Source: Olsenella_K sp036454645 (GTDB taxonomy: Bacteria > Actinomycetota > Coriobacteriia > Coriobacteriales > Atopobiaceae). From it: a DNA stretch of 64,000 nucleotides. Below the pieces are notes generated by a model, which did not search any database, was not told the origin of the DNA, and saw nothing but the letters and a program-made list of their open reading frames with translations. The stretch covers positions 1 through 64,000 of the forward strand of contig JAZHSQ010000006.1 of NCBI GenBank assembly GCA_036454645.1, in the 5' to 3' direction. The position numbers were made by a program, and so were the translations under genes. This document shows, in pieces, positions 35,873 to 44,684 of the stretch. Each line of letters opens with the position of its first letter. Within the stretch, counting starts at the first letter, position 1.

Positions 35873-37393
35873 ATGCCAGCTGAAGTGGAGAGACAGGGGG
35901 AGGAAGGGGAGAGGCTCGACCCCAAGACCGAGGCCATCCTCGACGACAAGGGCTTCTTCGGCCACCCCAGGGGCGTGGGCGCGCTGTCCCTGGGCACGCT
36001 CTGCAACTCGTTCGCCTGGGGCGCCGTCTACGCGGTCCTCATCTACTACCTCTACAGCCCGTTCACCAAGGGCCTCGGCTTCACCGAGGGCCAGGCGGGC
36101 ACGATCATCTCGGCCATGGGCGCCATGAACAGCCTGTTCGTCATCGTGGGCTCGTGGCTCTCCGACCGCGTCATGGGCCCCAAGCGCGCCCTGGTGCTCG
36201 GCAACCTGCTCAAGGCCATCGCCTTCGGCCTGCTCGCCATCCCGGCGCCGACGCTCGAGCTCGGCCGCGTGCTCGGCATCACCGGCGTCATCCTCATGGG
36301 CCTGCCGATCATGGGCGCCTCCAACCCGTCGCTCCTCGGCATGCTCTACCGCCGCGGGGACCACGCCCGCCGCGACGCCGGCTACACGATCAACAACACC
36401 ATGAACGCCGTCTCCGGCGTGGTGGCCCCCATCCTCGTCGGCAACCTCGCGGCGAACAACTACCACATCGGCTTCGCCGTCGGCGCCGTCTGGGCCCTGC
36501 TCTACGGCCTGGTCATCTTCGTCTTCAGGCACAAGTTCTTCGGCGACATCGGCGAGAGGCCCGCGCGCCCGCTGAGCAGGGCCGAGGCGGGCAGGATCGG
36601 CAAGGTCGTCGCCATCGTGGCCGTCGTCGCCGTGGCCGTGCTCGCCGTGACGATCTCCACGGGCACCCTGACCTTCGACGGCGTGATCAACGTCCTGACG
36701 ACGGTCTCCTTCGTCATCCCGATCGCCTTCCTGGCGCAGCTCTTCCGCAACAAGCGCGTCACCGCCCAGGAGCACGCCAACCTCAAGCCGTTCCTGCGCA
36801 TCTGGCTCGTCTACGTGGTCGTCATGATCGCCTCCACGCTCATCAACTCCGCCATCGCCATCTTCGTCGACACGCAGGTCGACCGCACCCTCCTCGGCTT
36901 CGAGTTCGCGCCGGCCACCTTCACGACGATCTACAACGCCTTCGGCATCGTCGCCGGCCCCGTCTTCGTCTGGCTGTGGTCGACCAAGTTCGGCAGGAGG
37001 GTCGGCACGGCCGAGAAGTTCGGCTCGGGCATCCTGTGGTACGCCCTCGGCTACCTGATGCTCTCCTTCCCGGTCATCCTGGCCATGCAGGGCAAGGTGT
37101 CCCCGCTGCTCCCGATCCTGTACTACCTGTTCATGACCGTCGGCGACACGATGGTGTTCCCCATCGGCCTGTCCGTGACGTCGCGCCTCGCGCCCAAGTC
37201 CTACGAGACCCAGATGCAGTCCGCCTGGGCCCAGGCCACGACCATCGCCAACGCCGTCTGCATGATCCTCATGAACTTCTTCCCGACCGCCGAGTCGCAG
37301 CTGATGATCTTCCCGATCATGACCGTCGTGCTCGTCGTCGTGGGCGCCATCGTCATGGCGCGCGCCAAGTCCATCGACGCGGAGCTCGTGTAG
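35873..37393 (+). CDS. POT/PTR2-like major facilitator transporter, divergent
   Basis: A 506 aa membrane protein with about 12-14 helices. The N-terminus F-F-G-H-P-R-G and the loop G-S-W-L-S-D-R-V-M-G match proton-dependent oligopeptide transporters. In helix 1 the usual E-x-x-E-R-F proton-coupling motif is replaced by T-L-C-N-S-F, and the F-Y-x-x-I-N position reads Y-T-I-N-N-T-M-N. The substrate is therefore uncertain; peptides or modified peptides are likely. The ATG follows AAAGGGGAGA. A paralogue follows after 88 bp. Confidence 0.78.
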   Translation: MPAEVERQGEEGERLDPKTEAILDDKGFFGHPRGVGALSLGTLCNSFAWGAVYAVLIYYLYSPFTKGLGFTEGQAGTIISAMGAMNSLFVIVGSWLSDRVMGPKRALVLGNLLKAIAFGLLAIPAPTLELGRVLGITGVILMGLPIMGASNPSLLGMLYRRGDHARRDAGYTINNTMNAVSGVVAPILVGNLAANNYHIGFAVGAVWALLYGLVIFVFRHKFFGDIGERPARPLSRAEAGRIGKVVAIVAVVAVAVLAVTISTGTLTFDGVINVLTTVSFVIPIAFLAQLFRNKRVTAQEHANLKPFLRIWLVYVVVMIASTLINSAIAIFVDTQVDRTLLGFEFAPATFTTIYNAFGIVAGPVFVWLWSTKFGRRVGTAEKFGSGILWYALGYLMLSFPVILAMQGKVSPLLPILYYLFMTVGDTMVFPIGLSVTSRLAPKSYETQMQSAWAQATTIANAVCMILMNFFPTAESQLMIFPIMTVVLVVVGAIVMARAKSIDAELV

Positions 37394-37481
37394 GGCCGGT
37401 GGCGCCGCGGCCGGCCGGGCGCCAGGCGCGCCCGCCGGCCCGCCCGCCGGCAGCCGGCCAGGATTCGAACAAGGGAGTGCC

Positions 37482-39032
37482 ATGTCAGAATCAGAGAAGG
37501 ACGCGGAGGCGGTGGCGGAGGGCGGGGCCGGGGAGGCCGCGCTCGCCCACGAGCTCCGCTCGCAGCACGGCTTCCTCGGCCACCCCAAGGCCATAGGGAC
37601 GCTCTCGGTCATGCAGCTCTGCAACTCGTTCGCGAGCTACGGCATGTCCGCCATCCTCATCTACTACCTCTACGCCACCGTCCAGGAGGGCGGCCTCGGG
37701 CTCTCGCAGACCGACGCGGCCCAGCTCGTCTCGCTCTACTCCGCGCTGTCGCTGCTCGCGGGCCTCGTGGGGTCCTACGTGGTCGACCGCATCCTCGGCG
37801 CGCGCACGGGCCTGCGCCTCGCGCGCTGCGTCCAGGCGGTGGCCTACGTGGTCCTCGCCATCCCGGGCTTCGGCGTCGTGGGCTACGCCGCGTCGCAGGT
37901 GCTGCTGGTCTTCGCGGCCATGCTCTGCGGCCGCGCCGTCGAGACGCTGATGGGCAAGATGTACGAGGTGGGCGACAAGCGCCGCGACGGCGCCTTCACC
38001 ATCTCCTACACGATCGCCAACATCGGCGCGGCGGTGCCCGCCATCGTGGGCGCCATCTCCGTGGCCGCCGGCTACTCCGCGGCGTTCGCGGTGGGCGCCG
38101 TCGCCGCGGTCGTCGGCGCCGCCATCTACCTGGCGACCGAGCGGCGCTTCTTCGGGCCCATCGGCACCCTGCCGGACGACCCCCTGCCCGCCTCCTCGCG
38201 CCGCCGCACCCTCGCCGGCATCGTGGCGTGCGTCGTCGTCTTCGTCGCCGTGCTCGCCTCGCTCTTCGCCAGCGCGACCATCACCGTCAGGCAGTTCGCC
38301 AACGCCATGTCCACGGCCGCCATCTTCATCCCCATCGCCTACCTCGTCTACATAGTGCGGAGCCGCAAGACCTCCGCGGGGGAGGCCGCGCGCGTGCGCG
38401 CCCTGGTGCCGCTCTACGTGTGCAACTGCCTGTGCATGCTGGTCTGGACCCAGTCGACCTCCGTCCTGGCCGTCTACGAGGAGACCTCGGTCAACTTGAG
38501 CCTCTTCGGCGCGGAGATCTCGCCCGCGACCTTCCAGACGGTGCCGGCCGTGCTCGGCCTCGTCTTCGGCGCCGCCGCCTCCGCCATCTGGGGCAGGCTC
38601 GGGCCCAGGCAGCCCTCCGCGCCCAGGAAGATCGGCGTCGGCACCTGCCTGTGGGGCCTCGGCCCGGTCTTCATGTGCCTGCCGTTCCTGCTCTTCCCGG
38701 CGGGCGTGAAGGTGAGCCCCCTCTGGATCGTCTTCTTCTACGTCATCATCATCGCCGGCGAGGCCATGACGTCGCCGACGGGCTACTCGGCGGCCTCCAT
38801 CGTCGCCCCGAAGGCCTTCTCGGCACAGATGGTCACCGTCTGGTCCCTCTCGCAGTCGACGGGCGCGGGCCTCTCGACGCTGGCCTCGCAGTTCTACGTG
38901 GAGGGCGCCGAGGTGCCGTACTTCCTGTCCATGGGCCTCGTCACCATCGCCTGCGGCGTCGTCGTCGCGCTCGTGTCCAGGAGGCTCGAGGCCAGGATGG
39001 TCGTACCGTCGCACGAGGGCGGGGAGGCCTAG
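37482..39032 (+). CDS. POT/PTR2-like major facilitator transporter, divergent paralogue
   Basis: A 516 aa paralogue of the preceding gene with F-L-G-H-P-K-A-I-G, helix 1 M-Q-L-C-N-S-F-A-S-Y-G-M, and the loop G-S-Y-V-V-D-R-I-L-G. Like its neighbour it lacks the E-x-x-E-R-F motif. The N-terminal 20 residues are acidic and disordered. It lies 101 bp before the M24 peptidase gene in the same direction, consistent with import of peptides that the peptidase then cuts. The pair may differ in substrate or act as two components; that is inference. Confidence 0.78.
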   Translation: MSESEKDAEAVAEGGAGEAALAHELRSQHGFLGHPKAIGTLSVMQLCNSFASYGMSAILIYYLYATVQEGGLGLSQTDAAQLVSLYSALSLLAGLVGSYVVDRILGARTGLRLARCVQAVAYVVLAIPGFGVVGYAASQVLLVFAAMLCGRAVETLMGKMYEVGDKRRDGAFTISYTIANIGAAVPAIVGAISVAAGYSAAFAVGAVAAVVGAAIYLATERRFFGPIGTLPDDPLPASSRRRTLAGIVACVVVFVAVLASLFASATITVRQFANAMSTAAIFIPIAYLVYIVRSRKTSAGEAARVRALVPLYVCNCLCMLVWTQSTSVLAVYEETSVNLSLFGAEISPATFQTVPAVLGLVFGAAASAIWGRLGPRQPSAPRKIGVGTCLWGLGPVFMCLPFLLFPAGVKVSPLWIVFFYVIIIAGEAMTSPTGYSAASIVAPKAFSAQMVTVWSLSQSTGAGLSTLASQFYVEGAEVPYFLSMGLVTIACGVVVALVSRRLEARMVVPSHEGGEA

Positions 39033-39133
39033 CCCGCGCCCGGGCCCGCCCGGGGCCTCGCGCCGGGCGCCAGGCAAGCATCAGAGTCGAGCGGGGCCGG
39101 GGGAGACCGGCCCCGGAAGGAGGGTGGTCTACC

Positions 39134-40228
39134 ATGGCAACAAGGATCGAGAGGCTCCTCGGCAGCCTCGCGGGGGCGGGCGTGGACGCCTACGTCGTCT
39201 CCAAGGGCTCCGACATCAAGTACCTGACCGGCTTCACCGGCGAGTACGGGACCGCGGTGCTCGTGGTCTCGCCGAAGGGCTGCCACTTCGTCACCGACGC
39301 GCGCTACGAGAGCCAGGCGGCGACCGAGGTGGGCGCCTCCTGCGAGGTCCATATATACAAGAGGGTCGGCAACAGGCCGGCCAACTACTTCACCTGCGCC
39401 GGCGACGTCCTCGCCGACCTCGGCGTGGCGCGGGCGCGCTACGTGGCGTCCGACCTCACGGTCGCGGACTTCGCCGACCTCACGGGGCACGCGGGCTCCG
39501 TCGCCCTCGAGGAGGGGGAGGACCTCGTCGCCCCGCTCCGCATGATCAAGGACGCCGGAGAGATCGCCATCATCCGCGAGGCCGACAAGGTCAACATGAG
39601 GAGCTTCTACGGCCTGCTCGACTACATCAAGCCGGGGATGACCGAGGTCGAGGTGGCCAACCAGCTCGAGTACCAGTTCCGCTCCCGCGGCGGCCAGGGC
39701 TTCTGCTTCGAGACGATCGTCGCCTCCGGGCCCGACAACGGCGCCTGCCCGCACGCCACGGCCTCCGAGCGCGTGCTCGAGGAGGGCGACTTCGTCACGA
39801 TCGACTTCGGGACCTACTACAAGGGCTACTGCTCCGACATCACGAGGACGGTGGTACTGGGCAAGGCCAGGGAGCCCAGGCTCTACGACATCTGGAAGAT
39901 CGTCGAGGAGGCCAAGGAGCTCGGCATGTCCATGGTGAGGCCGGGCGTCACCTACGCGGAGATCTCCAACGCCATCCACGGCTACGTCAACGAGCGCGGC
40001 TACACGATCCCGCACGGCGTCGGCCACAACTACGGCCTCGACATCCACGAGCCCGCCTTCATGGGGCCCAGCAACCTGACCCCGGAGCAGCCGGGCATGG
40101 TGCACACCATCGAGCCGGGCATCTACGTGCCGGGGCTGGGCGGCGTGCGCCAGGAGGACGACGTGCTCGTGACCGAGGACGGCTACGAGCGGCTGAGCTA
40201 CATCACCGACCACCTGATCGAGCTCTAG
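39134..40228 (+). CDS. M24 family Xaa-Pro peptidase
   Basis: A 364 aa creatinase-fold metallopeptidase expected to cleave bonds next to proline. The N-terminal domain starts R-I-E-R-L-L and has the substrate-pocket segment Y-L-T-G-F-T-G. The dinuclear metal ligands are present: Asp in T-I-D-F-G, Asp in C-S-D-I-T-R-T, His in G-V-G-H-N-Y-G, Glu in T-I-E-P-G-I-Y and Glu in R-Q-E-D-D-V. The length fits cytosolic Xaa-Pro dipeptidases and short aminopeptidase P proteins of Gram-positives. The ATG follows AAGGAGGG. Confidence 0.9.
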   Translation: MATRIERLLGSLAGAGVDAYVVSKGSDIKYLTGFTGEYGTAVLVVSPKGCHFVTDARYESQAATEVGASCEVHIYKRVGNRPANYFTCAGDVLADLGVARARYVASDLTVADFADLTGHAGSVALEEGEDLVAPLRMIKDAGEIAIIREADKVNMRSFYGLLDYIKPGMTEVEVANQLEYQFRSRGGQGFCFETIVASGPDNGACPHATASERVLEEGDFVTIDFGTYYKGYCSDITRTVVLGKAREPRLYDIWKIVEEAKELGMSMVRPGVTYAEISNAIHGYVNERGYTIPHGVGHNYGLDIHEPAFMGPSNLTPEQPGMVHTIEPGIYVPGLGGVRQEDDVLVTEDGYERLSYITDHLIEL

Positions 40229-40354
40229 GGGGCGATCCGGGCGCCGGGTGCGGGACGAAGGCCCCGCGCCCGGCCCGCCGCCCTCGACCCGCGTCGGGCG
40301 CGGGGCGGGGAGCGCGCAAGGCGGGGGAGCGCGCGGGGCGAGAAGGGCCTCGCG

Positions 40355-40903
40355 CTAGCTCCGGCGCAGGTAGACCCAGACGGAGCGGCTCGCGACCGCG
40401 CCCTCGTTCACGATCTTGTGGCGACGGTTGCGCGGCACGAGGAAGGCGTCGCCGGGCCCGAGCGCCACGCGCGCGTCCTCGAGCACGACGGTCAGCTCGC
40501 CCTCGACGACGAACGCGATCTCCGGGTAGACGTGGCGCGACCACTGCCGCTCGCCCGCCTCGCCCGGCTGGACGACGATGTCCTCCAGGACGGCGGACGT
40601 CTCGCTGAAGCGGTAGTAGCCGACGGTGGTGTTTATCTCCGGGAAGTCCGCGACCTCCTCCTCGCCCCTGCGCACGAGGAGGCGCTCCTCGTCGGGGCCG
40701 CTCACGAGGTGGGTGACGGTGGTGCCGAGGGCCTCGGCGACCTTGTCGAGGCTCGCGAGGGTGGGGCTGGCGAGCCCGCGCTCGATCTGGCTGAGGTGGC
40801 CGACCGAGAGGCCGGTGAACTCGGAGAGCTCCTGCAGCGTCATGCCGCCCGACTTGCGCAGCTCCCTGATGCGGGGCCCCACGCTCGACGTCTCGTCCGA
40901 CAT
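40355..40903 (-). CDS. XRE-family regulator with C-terminal cupin domain
   Basis: A 182 aa regulator. A helix-turn-helix of the Cro/CI type spans about residues 9-65 (M-T-L-Q-E-L-S-E-F-T-G-L-S and Q-I-E-R-G-L-A-S-P-T-L). A cupin barrel at about 105-180 has Y-P-E-I-A-F-V-V-E-G-E-L and G-D-A-F-L-V-P, and should bind a small effector. It is transcribed away from the alpha-galactosidase, with a perfect palindrome between them. It is a good candidate to control the flanking catabolic genes. The ATG at 40903 follows GGGAGGG. Confidence 0.85.
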   Translation of the reverse strand: MSDETSSVGPRIRELRKSGGMTLQELSEFTGLSVGHLSQIERGLASPTLASLDKVAEALGTTVTHLVSGPDEERLLVRRGEEEVADFPEINTTVGYYRFSETSAVLEDIVVQPGEAGERQWSRHVYPEIAFVVEGELTVVLEDARVALGPGDAFLVPRNRRHKIVNEGAVASRSVWVYLRRS

Positions 40904-40970
40904 GGCGACCGCCCTCCCGCGCCCGCCCGGGCGCACCGACGCGCACGCCCGGCGCCTGGCGCCCGGGCGC

Positions 40971-40986
40971 GCATTTCGACAAATGC
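40971..40986. promoter_or_regulatory. 16-bp palindrome between the XRE-cupin and alpha-galactosidase genes
   Basis: GCATTT-CGAC-AAATGC, perfect six-base arms around four bases. It lies just downstream of a minus-strand -10-like TAAAAT (41007-41002), so it would overlap the regulator's early transcript, and about 100 bp before the alpha-galactosidase start. A likely operator for autoregulation and divergent control. Confidence 0.5.
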
Positions 40987-41082
40987 ACTTCCATCTGACT
41001 GATTTTATCACGCGAGAAGAACGCAAGGCCAGGTAGGACGACGCGCTGCCGGCCTAGGCCGGCAGCGGAGAGGGGGTCGCGC

Positions 41083-43206
41083 ATGGGCGACGTCATCAAG
41101 CTCGACGCGGGTGGGGTCACGGTCCTCGTGAGGCAGGAGCCGACCGCGCCGCCGGAGGTCCTCTACTGGGGCCGCTCGCTCCTGGGTCTCGGGGAGGCGG
41201 ACGCCCGCGCGCTCGACGCCCCGGGCCTCGGGGGGACCTGGCTGGTCCCGCTCTCCTCGGTCGGCTCCTGGAACGAGGAGCCCGGCCTCTCCGGCACCTT
41301 CGACGGGCGCGGCTTCAGCCCGCGCTTCGGTCCCTTCGAGGTCGAGGCCAGCGCCTCCGAGCTCTCGTTCTCCTCCACCGAGGAGCGCGGGCGGCTGCGG
41401 CTGGAGGGCAGGCTCGCCATCGAGCCCTCGGGTCTCCTCGCCCTGTGCGCGCGCGTGACCAACCTCGCCGACGAGCCCTACGGCCTTGGCTCCCTGACGC
41501 TGTGCCTGCCGGTGCCCGAGCGCGAGTCAGAGATCCTGGAGGAGACGGGCGACTGGGCCCGCGAGCACTTCGTCCAGCGCCACGAGTTCACCTACGGGAC
41601 GCACCAGCGCGTCGTGCGCAACTGCCAGCCGCAGGACGCCTCGAGCGTCTACGGCACCTGCGTGCCCGGCGCGGGCTGGCAGGAGGGCTCCGCCCACCTC
41701 GTCCACGTCGCCTGGTCGGGCAACACCCGCGTCGAGGCCCAGGCGGACTACCAGGGCCAGCGCTTCCTGCGCGCCGGCGAGTGGCTCGCCCCCGGCGAGG
41801 TCGTGCTCGCCCGCGGCGAGTCCTACGAGACGCCCTGGGTCTTCGCGAGCGCGGGCGAGGGGCTCGACGAGGTCGCCCACCGCTTCCACGCGCACGTGCG
41901 CGCGCTGCCCTCGCACCCGGGGACGCCGCGCCCGGTCACGATAAACACCTGGGAGGCCGTGGGCTTCCACCAGGACGAGGGCAGGCTCGTGGAGCTCGCC
42001 GACGTCGCCGCGCGCGTGGGCGTGGAGCGCTTCGTCCTCGACGACGGGTGGTTCTCGACCAGGCGCTGGGACGACTCCGGCCTCGGCGACTGGTGGGTGG
42101 CCAAAGACGTCTTCCCCGAGGGGCTCCGCCCGCTCGCCGACCACGTGCACGCGCTCGGCATGCAGTTCGGCATCTGGTTCGAGCCGGAGAGCGCCAACGT
42201 GGACTCCGAGGTCTTCCGGGCACATCCCGAGTGGGTGCTCAGGCCCGAGGGCGTGGACGGGCACCTCCCGGCCGACGTCCGCAACCAGCAGGTGCTGAAC
42301 CTCGCGGACCCGGCGTGCTTCGACCACGTGCTCGGCCAGATGTGCTCGGTCATCGCCGAGGCGGGCGCGGACTACGTCAAGTGGGACCACAACCGCGAGC
42401 TGTGGGAGGCGGGCGACGTCCGCACGGGGCGCGCGGCCTACCACGAGCAGACGCTCGCCTGCTGGCGGCTCATGGACGCCCTGCACGAGCGCTTCCCGGG
42501 CCTCGAGCTGGAGTCGTGCGCGTCGGGGGGCGGCCGCGTCGACCTCGGCGTGATGGAGCGCTCCCAGCGCGTCTGGGGCTCCGACGACCTCGACCCGGTC
42601 GAGCGCTGGCACATCCACGACGGCACGGACCTGCTCCTGCCGCCCGAGGTCGTGGGCTGCCACATCGGCAAGCCCAAGTCCAACGCCACCGGCCGCGTCT
42701 CCACGCTGCAGACGCGCGCCGCCGGGAGCCTCCTCTACCACCTGGGGATAGAGTGGGACATCACGCAGCTGGACGAGGGGGAGCTCGCGCGGCTCGCCGA
42801 GTGGGTGGCGGCCTACAAGCGCGTCCGGGGCCTGACGTCGCGCGGCGCCCTCGTGCACTCGTTCGTCTCGGCGTCGGCCCCCGCAGTGCGCGGCGTCGTC
42901 TCCGAGGACGGCAAACAGGCCGTCTACGTGCTCTTCTGCGAGGAGACGAGCCCCTTCGAGGCCTGCCAGCCCGTCCTCTTGCCGGGGCTTCTCCCGGACG
43001 TGCGCTACCGGGTGCGGGCGCTCCCCGGCGTGTGGCAGGCAGACCGCTGGGCCATGCGGCTCAAGACCGGCTGGTGGCGCGACGGCGGCTCCGTCGAGCT
43101 CCCCGGCGCGCTGCTCGGGAGCGTGGGGCTCGAGTTCTGCAAGATGAACCCTGGCACGGCGGTCGCGCTCTCGTGCGAGGCGGTGGAGGGCCCGGAGCCC
43201 GCGTAG
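41083..43206 (+). CDS. Alpha-galactosidase, GH36 family
   Basis: Releases terminal alpha-galactose. The 707 aa protein has the N-terminal beta-supersandwich, the barrel starting T-I-N-T-W-E-A near residue 287, the nucleophile Asp 435 in Y-V-K-W-D-H-N, and the acid/base region G-S-D-D-L-D at residues 499-504. S-C-A-S-G-G-G-R is also characteristic. There is no signal peptide, so its substrate must enter the cell first, either as a small oligosaccharide or as a galactosylated peptide. The ATG follows GGAGAGGGGG. Confidence 0.93.
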   Translation: MGDVIKLDAGGVTVLVRQEPTAPPEVLYWGRSLLGLGEADARALDAPGLGGTWLVPLSSVGSWNEEPGLSGTFDGRGFSPRFGPFEVEASASELSFSSTEERGRLRLEGRLAIEPSGLLALCARVTNLADEPYGLGSLTLCLPVPERESEILEETGDWAREHFVQRHEFTYGTHQRVVRNCQPQDASSVYGTCVPGAGWQEGSAHLVHVAWSGNTRVEAQADYQGQRFLRAGEWLAPGEVVLARGESYETPWVFASAGEGLDEVAHRFHAHVRALPSHPGTPRPVTINTWEAVGFHQDEGRLVELADVAARVGVERFVLDDGWFSTRRWDDSGLGDWWVAKDVFPEGLRPLADHVHALGMQFGIWFEPESANVDSEVFRAHPEWVLRPEGVDGHLPADVRNQQVLNLADPACFDHVLGQMCSVIAEAGADYVKWDHNRELWEAGDVRTGRAAYHEQTLACWRLMDALHERFPGLELESCASGGGRVDLGVMERSQRVWGSDDLDPVERWHIHDGTDLLLPPEVVGCHIGKPKSNATGRVSTLQTRAAGSLLYHLGIEWDITQLDEGELARLAEWVAAYKRVRGLTSRGALVHSFVSASAPAVRGVVSEDGKQAVYVLFCEETSPFEACQPVLLPGLLPDVRYRVRALPGVWQADRWAMRLKTGWWRDGGSVELPGALLGSVGLEFCKMNPGTAVALSCEAVEGPEPA

Positions 43207-43430
43207 GGCGCCCGGGGCCCGCGCGGCCCCGGCGGGCGCCCGGCCGCCCGGCCGCCCGCGCGGGCTACCGCGCCGGCCCACCGCCCCATCCGACAATGAC
43301 CACCGGAACCGTGGCAATTGACGGTTCTTTCAGACGGCGCCTCCAACACGCGTCGGAAAAGGCGTAGCATAGCCTCTCATGAGACAGCAGAAGCGCATCC
43401 GCCGACGGCGGGGGCAGGAAAGGACCTAGC

Positions 43431-44684
43431 ATGGCTCAGAGCAAGAACTACCTCTTCACCTCGGAGAGCGTGACCGAGGGCCATCCCGACAAGATGTGCG
43501 ACCAGATCTCGGACGCCATCCTGGACGCCATCCTCGCCAAGGAGGCCGAGCTCCAGGCCCAGGGCTACCGCGACACCGAGGGGCGCCCCGCGAACGTGGA
43601 CAACGTCCGCTGCGCCATCGAGACCTTCACCACCACGGGCACCGTCGTCGTGATGGGCGAGGTCCGCACCGAGGCCTACGTCGACGTGCAGAGGATCGTG
43701 CGCGACACCGTCCGCAAGATCGGCTACACCCGCGCCAAGTTCGGCTTCGACGCGGACACCTGCGGCGTCATGAACCTCATCCACGAGCAGTCCCCCGACA
43801 TCGCCCAGGGCGTCGACGGCACCTTCGCGCGCGGCGACGACGAGGACGAGCTCGACAAGATCGGCGCGGGCGACCAGGGCATGATGTTCGGCTACGCCTC
43901 CGACGAGACCGACGTCCTGATGCCGATGCCGATCTACCTCGCGCAGCGCATGGCCAAGAGGCTGGCGGACGTCCGCAAGCAGGGCACCCTCTCCTACCTG
44001 CGCCCGGACGGCAAGACCCAGGTGACGGTCCGCTACGAGGACGACAGGCCCGTCGAGGTCACGGCCGTGGTCGTCTCCACGCAGCACTCCGCCGACGTCA
44101 AGCTCGCCGAGATCCGCGAGGACATGATCTCCAAGGTCATCAGGCCGGTCTTGGACGAGGTTGGCATCAAGTGGGACGACGCCAAGATCTACGTCAACCC
44201 CACCGGCCGCTTCGTCGTGGGCGGCCCCATGGGCGACACCGGCCTCACCGGCCGCAAGATCATCGTCGACACCTACGGCGGCATGGGCCGCCACGGCGGC
44301 GGCGCCTTCTCCGGCAAGGACGCCACCAAGGTCGACCGCTCCGCGGCCTACGCCGCGCGCTGGGTCGCCAAGAACGTGGTCGCCGCCGGCCTCGCCCACA
44401 AGTGCGAGATCGAGCTCGCCTACGCCATCGGCGTGCCGCGCCCCGTCTCCATCTCCGTGGACACGTTCGGCACCGGCTCGGTCGACGACGACGTGATCAC
44501 CCGCGCCATCGAGCAGGTCTTCGACCTGCGCCCGGGCGCGATCATCCGCGACCTCGAGCTGCGCCGCCCCATCTTCGAGAAGACCGCTGCCTACGGCCAC
44601 TTCGGCAGGACCGACAAGGACTTCACCTGGGAGGCGTGCAACCGCACGGACGAGCTCAAGGCGGCCGTCGCGAAGCTGGCGTAG
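43431..44684 (+). CDS. metK: S-adenosylmethionine synthetase
   Basis: Makes SAM from methionine and ATP. The 417 aa protein shows F-T-S-E-S-V-T-E-G-H-P-D-K near residue 12, G-A-G-D-Q-G-M-M-F-G near residue 142 and the P-loop-like G-G-G-A-F-S-G-K-D near residue 288, all MetK signatures. The 224 bp gap upstream has an isolated TTGACG but no SAM riboswitch that could be recognised. The ATG follows GGAAAGGA. priA starts immediately after the stop. Confidence 0.97.
   Translation: MAQSKNYLFTSESVTEGHPDKMCDQISDAILDAILAKEAELQAQGYRDTEGRPANVDNVRCAIETFTTTGTVVVMGEVRTEAYVDVQRIVRDTVRKIGYTRAKFGFDADTCGVMNLIHEQSPDIAQGVDGTFARGDDEDELDKIGAGDQGMMFGYASDETDVLMPMPIYLAQRMAKRLADVRKQGTLSYLRPDGKTQVTVRYEDDRPVEVTAVVVSTQHSADVKLAEIREDMISKVIRPVLDEVGIKWDDAKIYVNPTGRFVVGGPMGDTGLTGRKIIVDTYGGMGRHGGGAFSGKDATKVDRSAAYAARWVAKNVVAAGLAHKCEIELAYAIGVPRPVSISVDTFGTGSVDDDVITRAIEQVFDLRPGAIIRDLELRRPIFEKTAAYGHFGRTDKDFTWEACNRTDELKAAVAKLA

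Noticed and set aside
35746..36128. Extension of GH127 in its first frame into the transporter gene
   Set aside because: That frame encodes Arg/Pro-rich shadow sequence; the real GH127 continuation is in the other frame and stops at 35745.
43207..43430. SAM riboswitch before metK
   Set aside because: No recognisable SAM-I, SAM-II or SAM-IV core was found; only a lone TTGACG.
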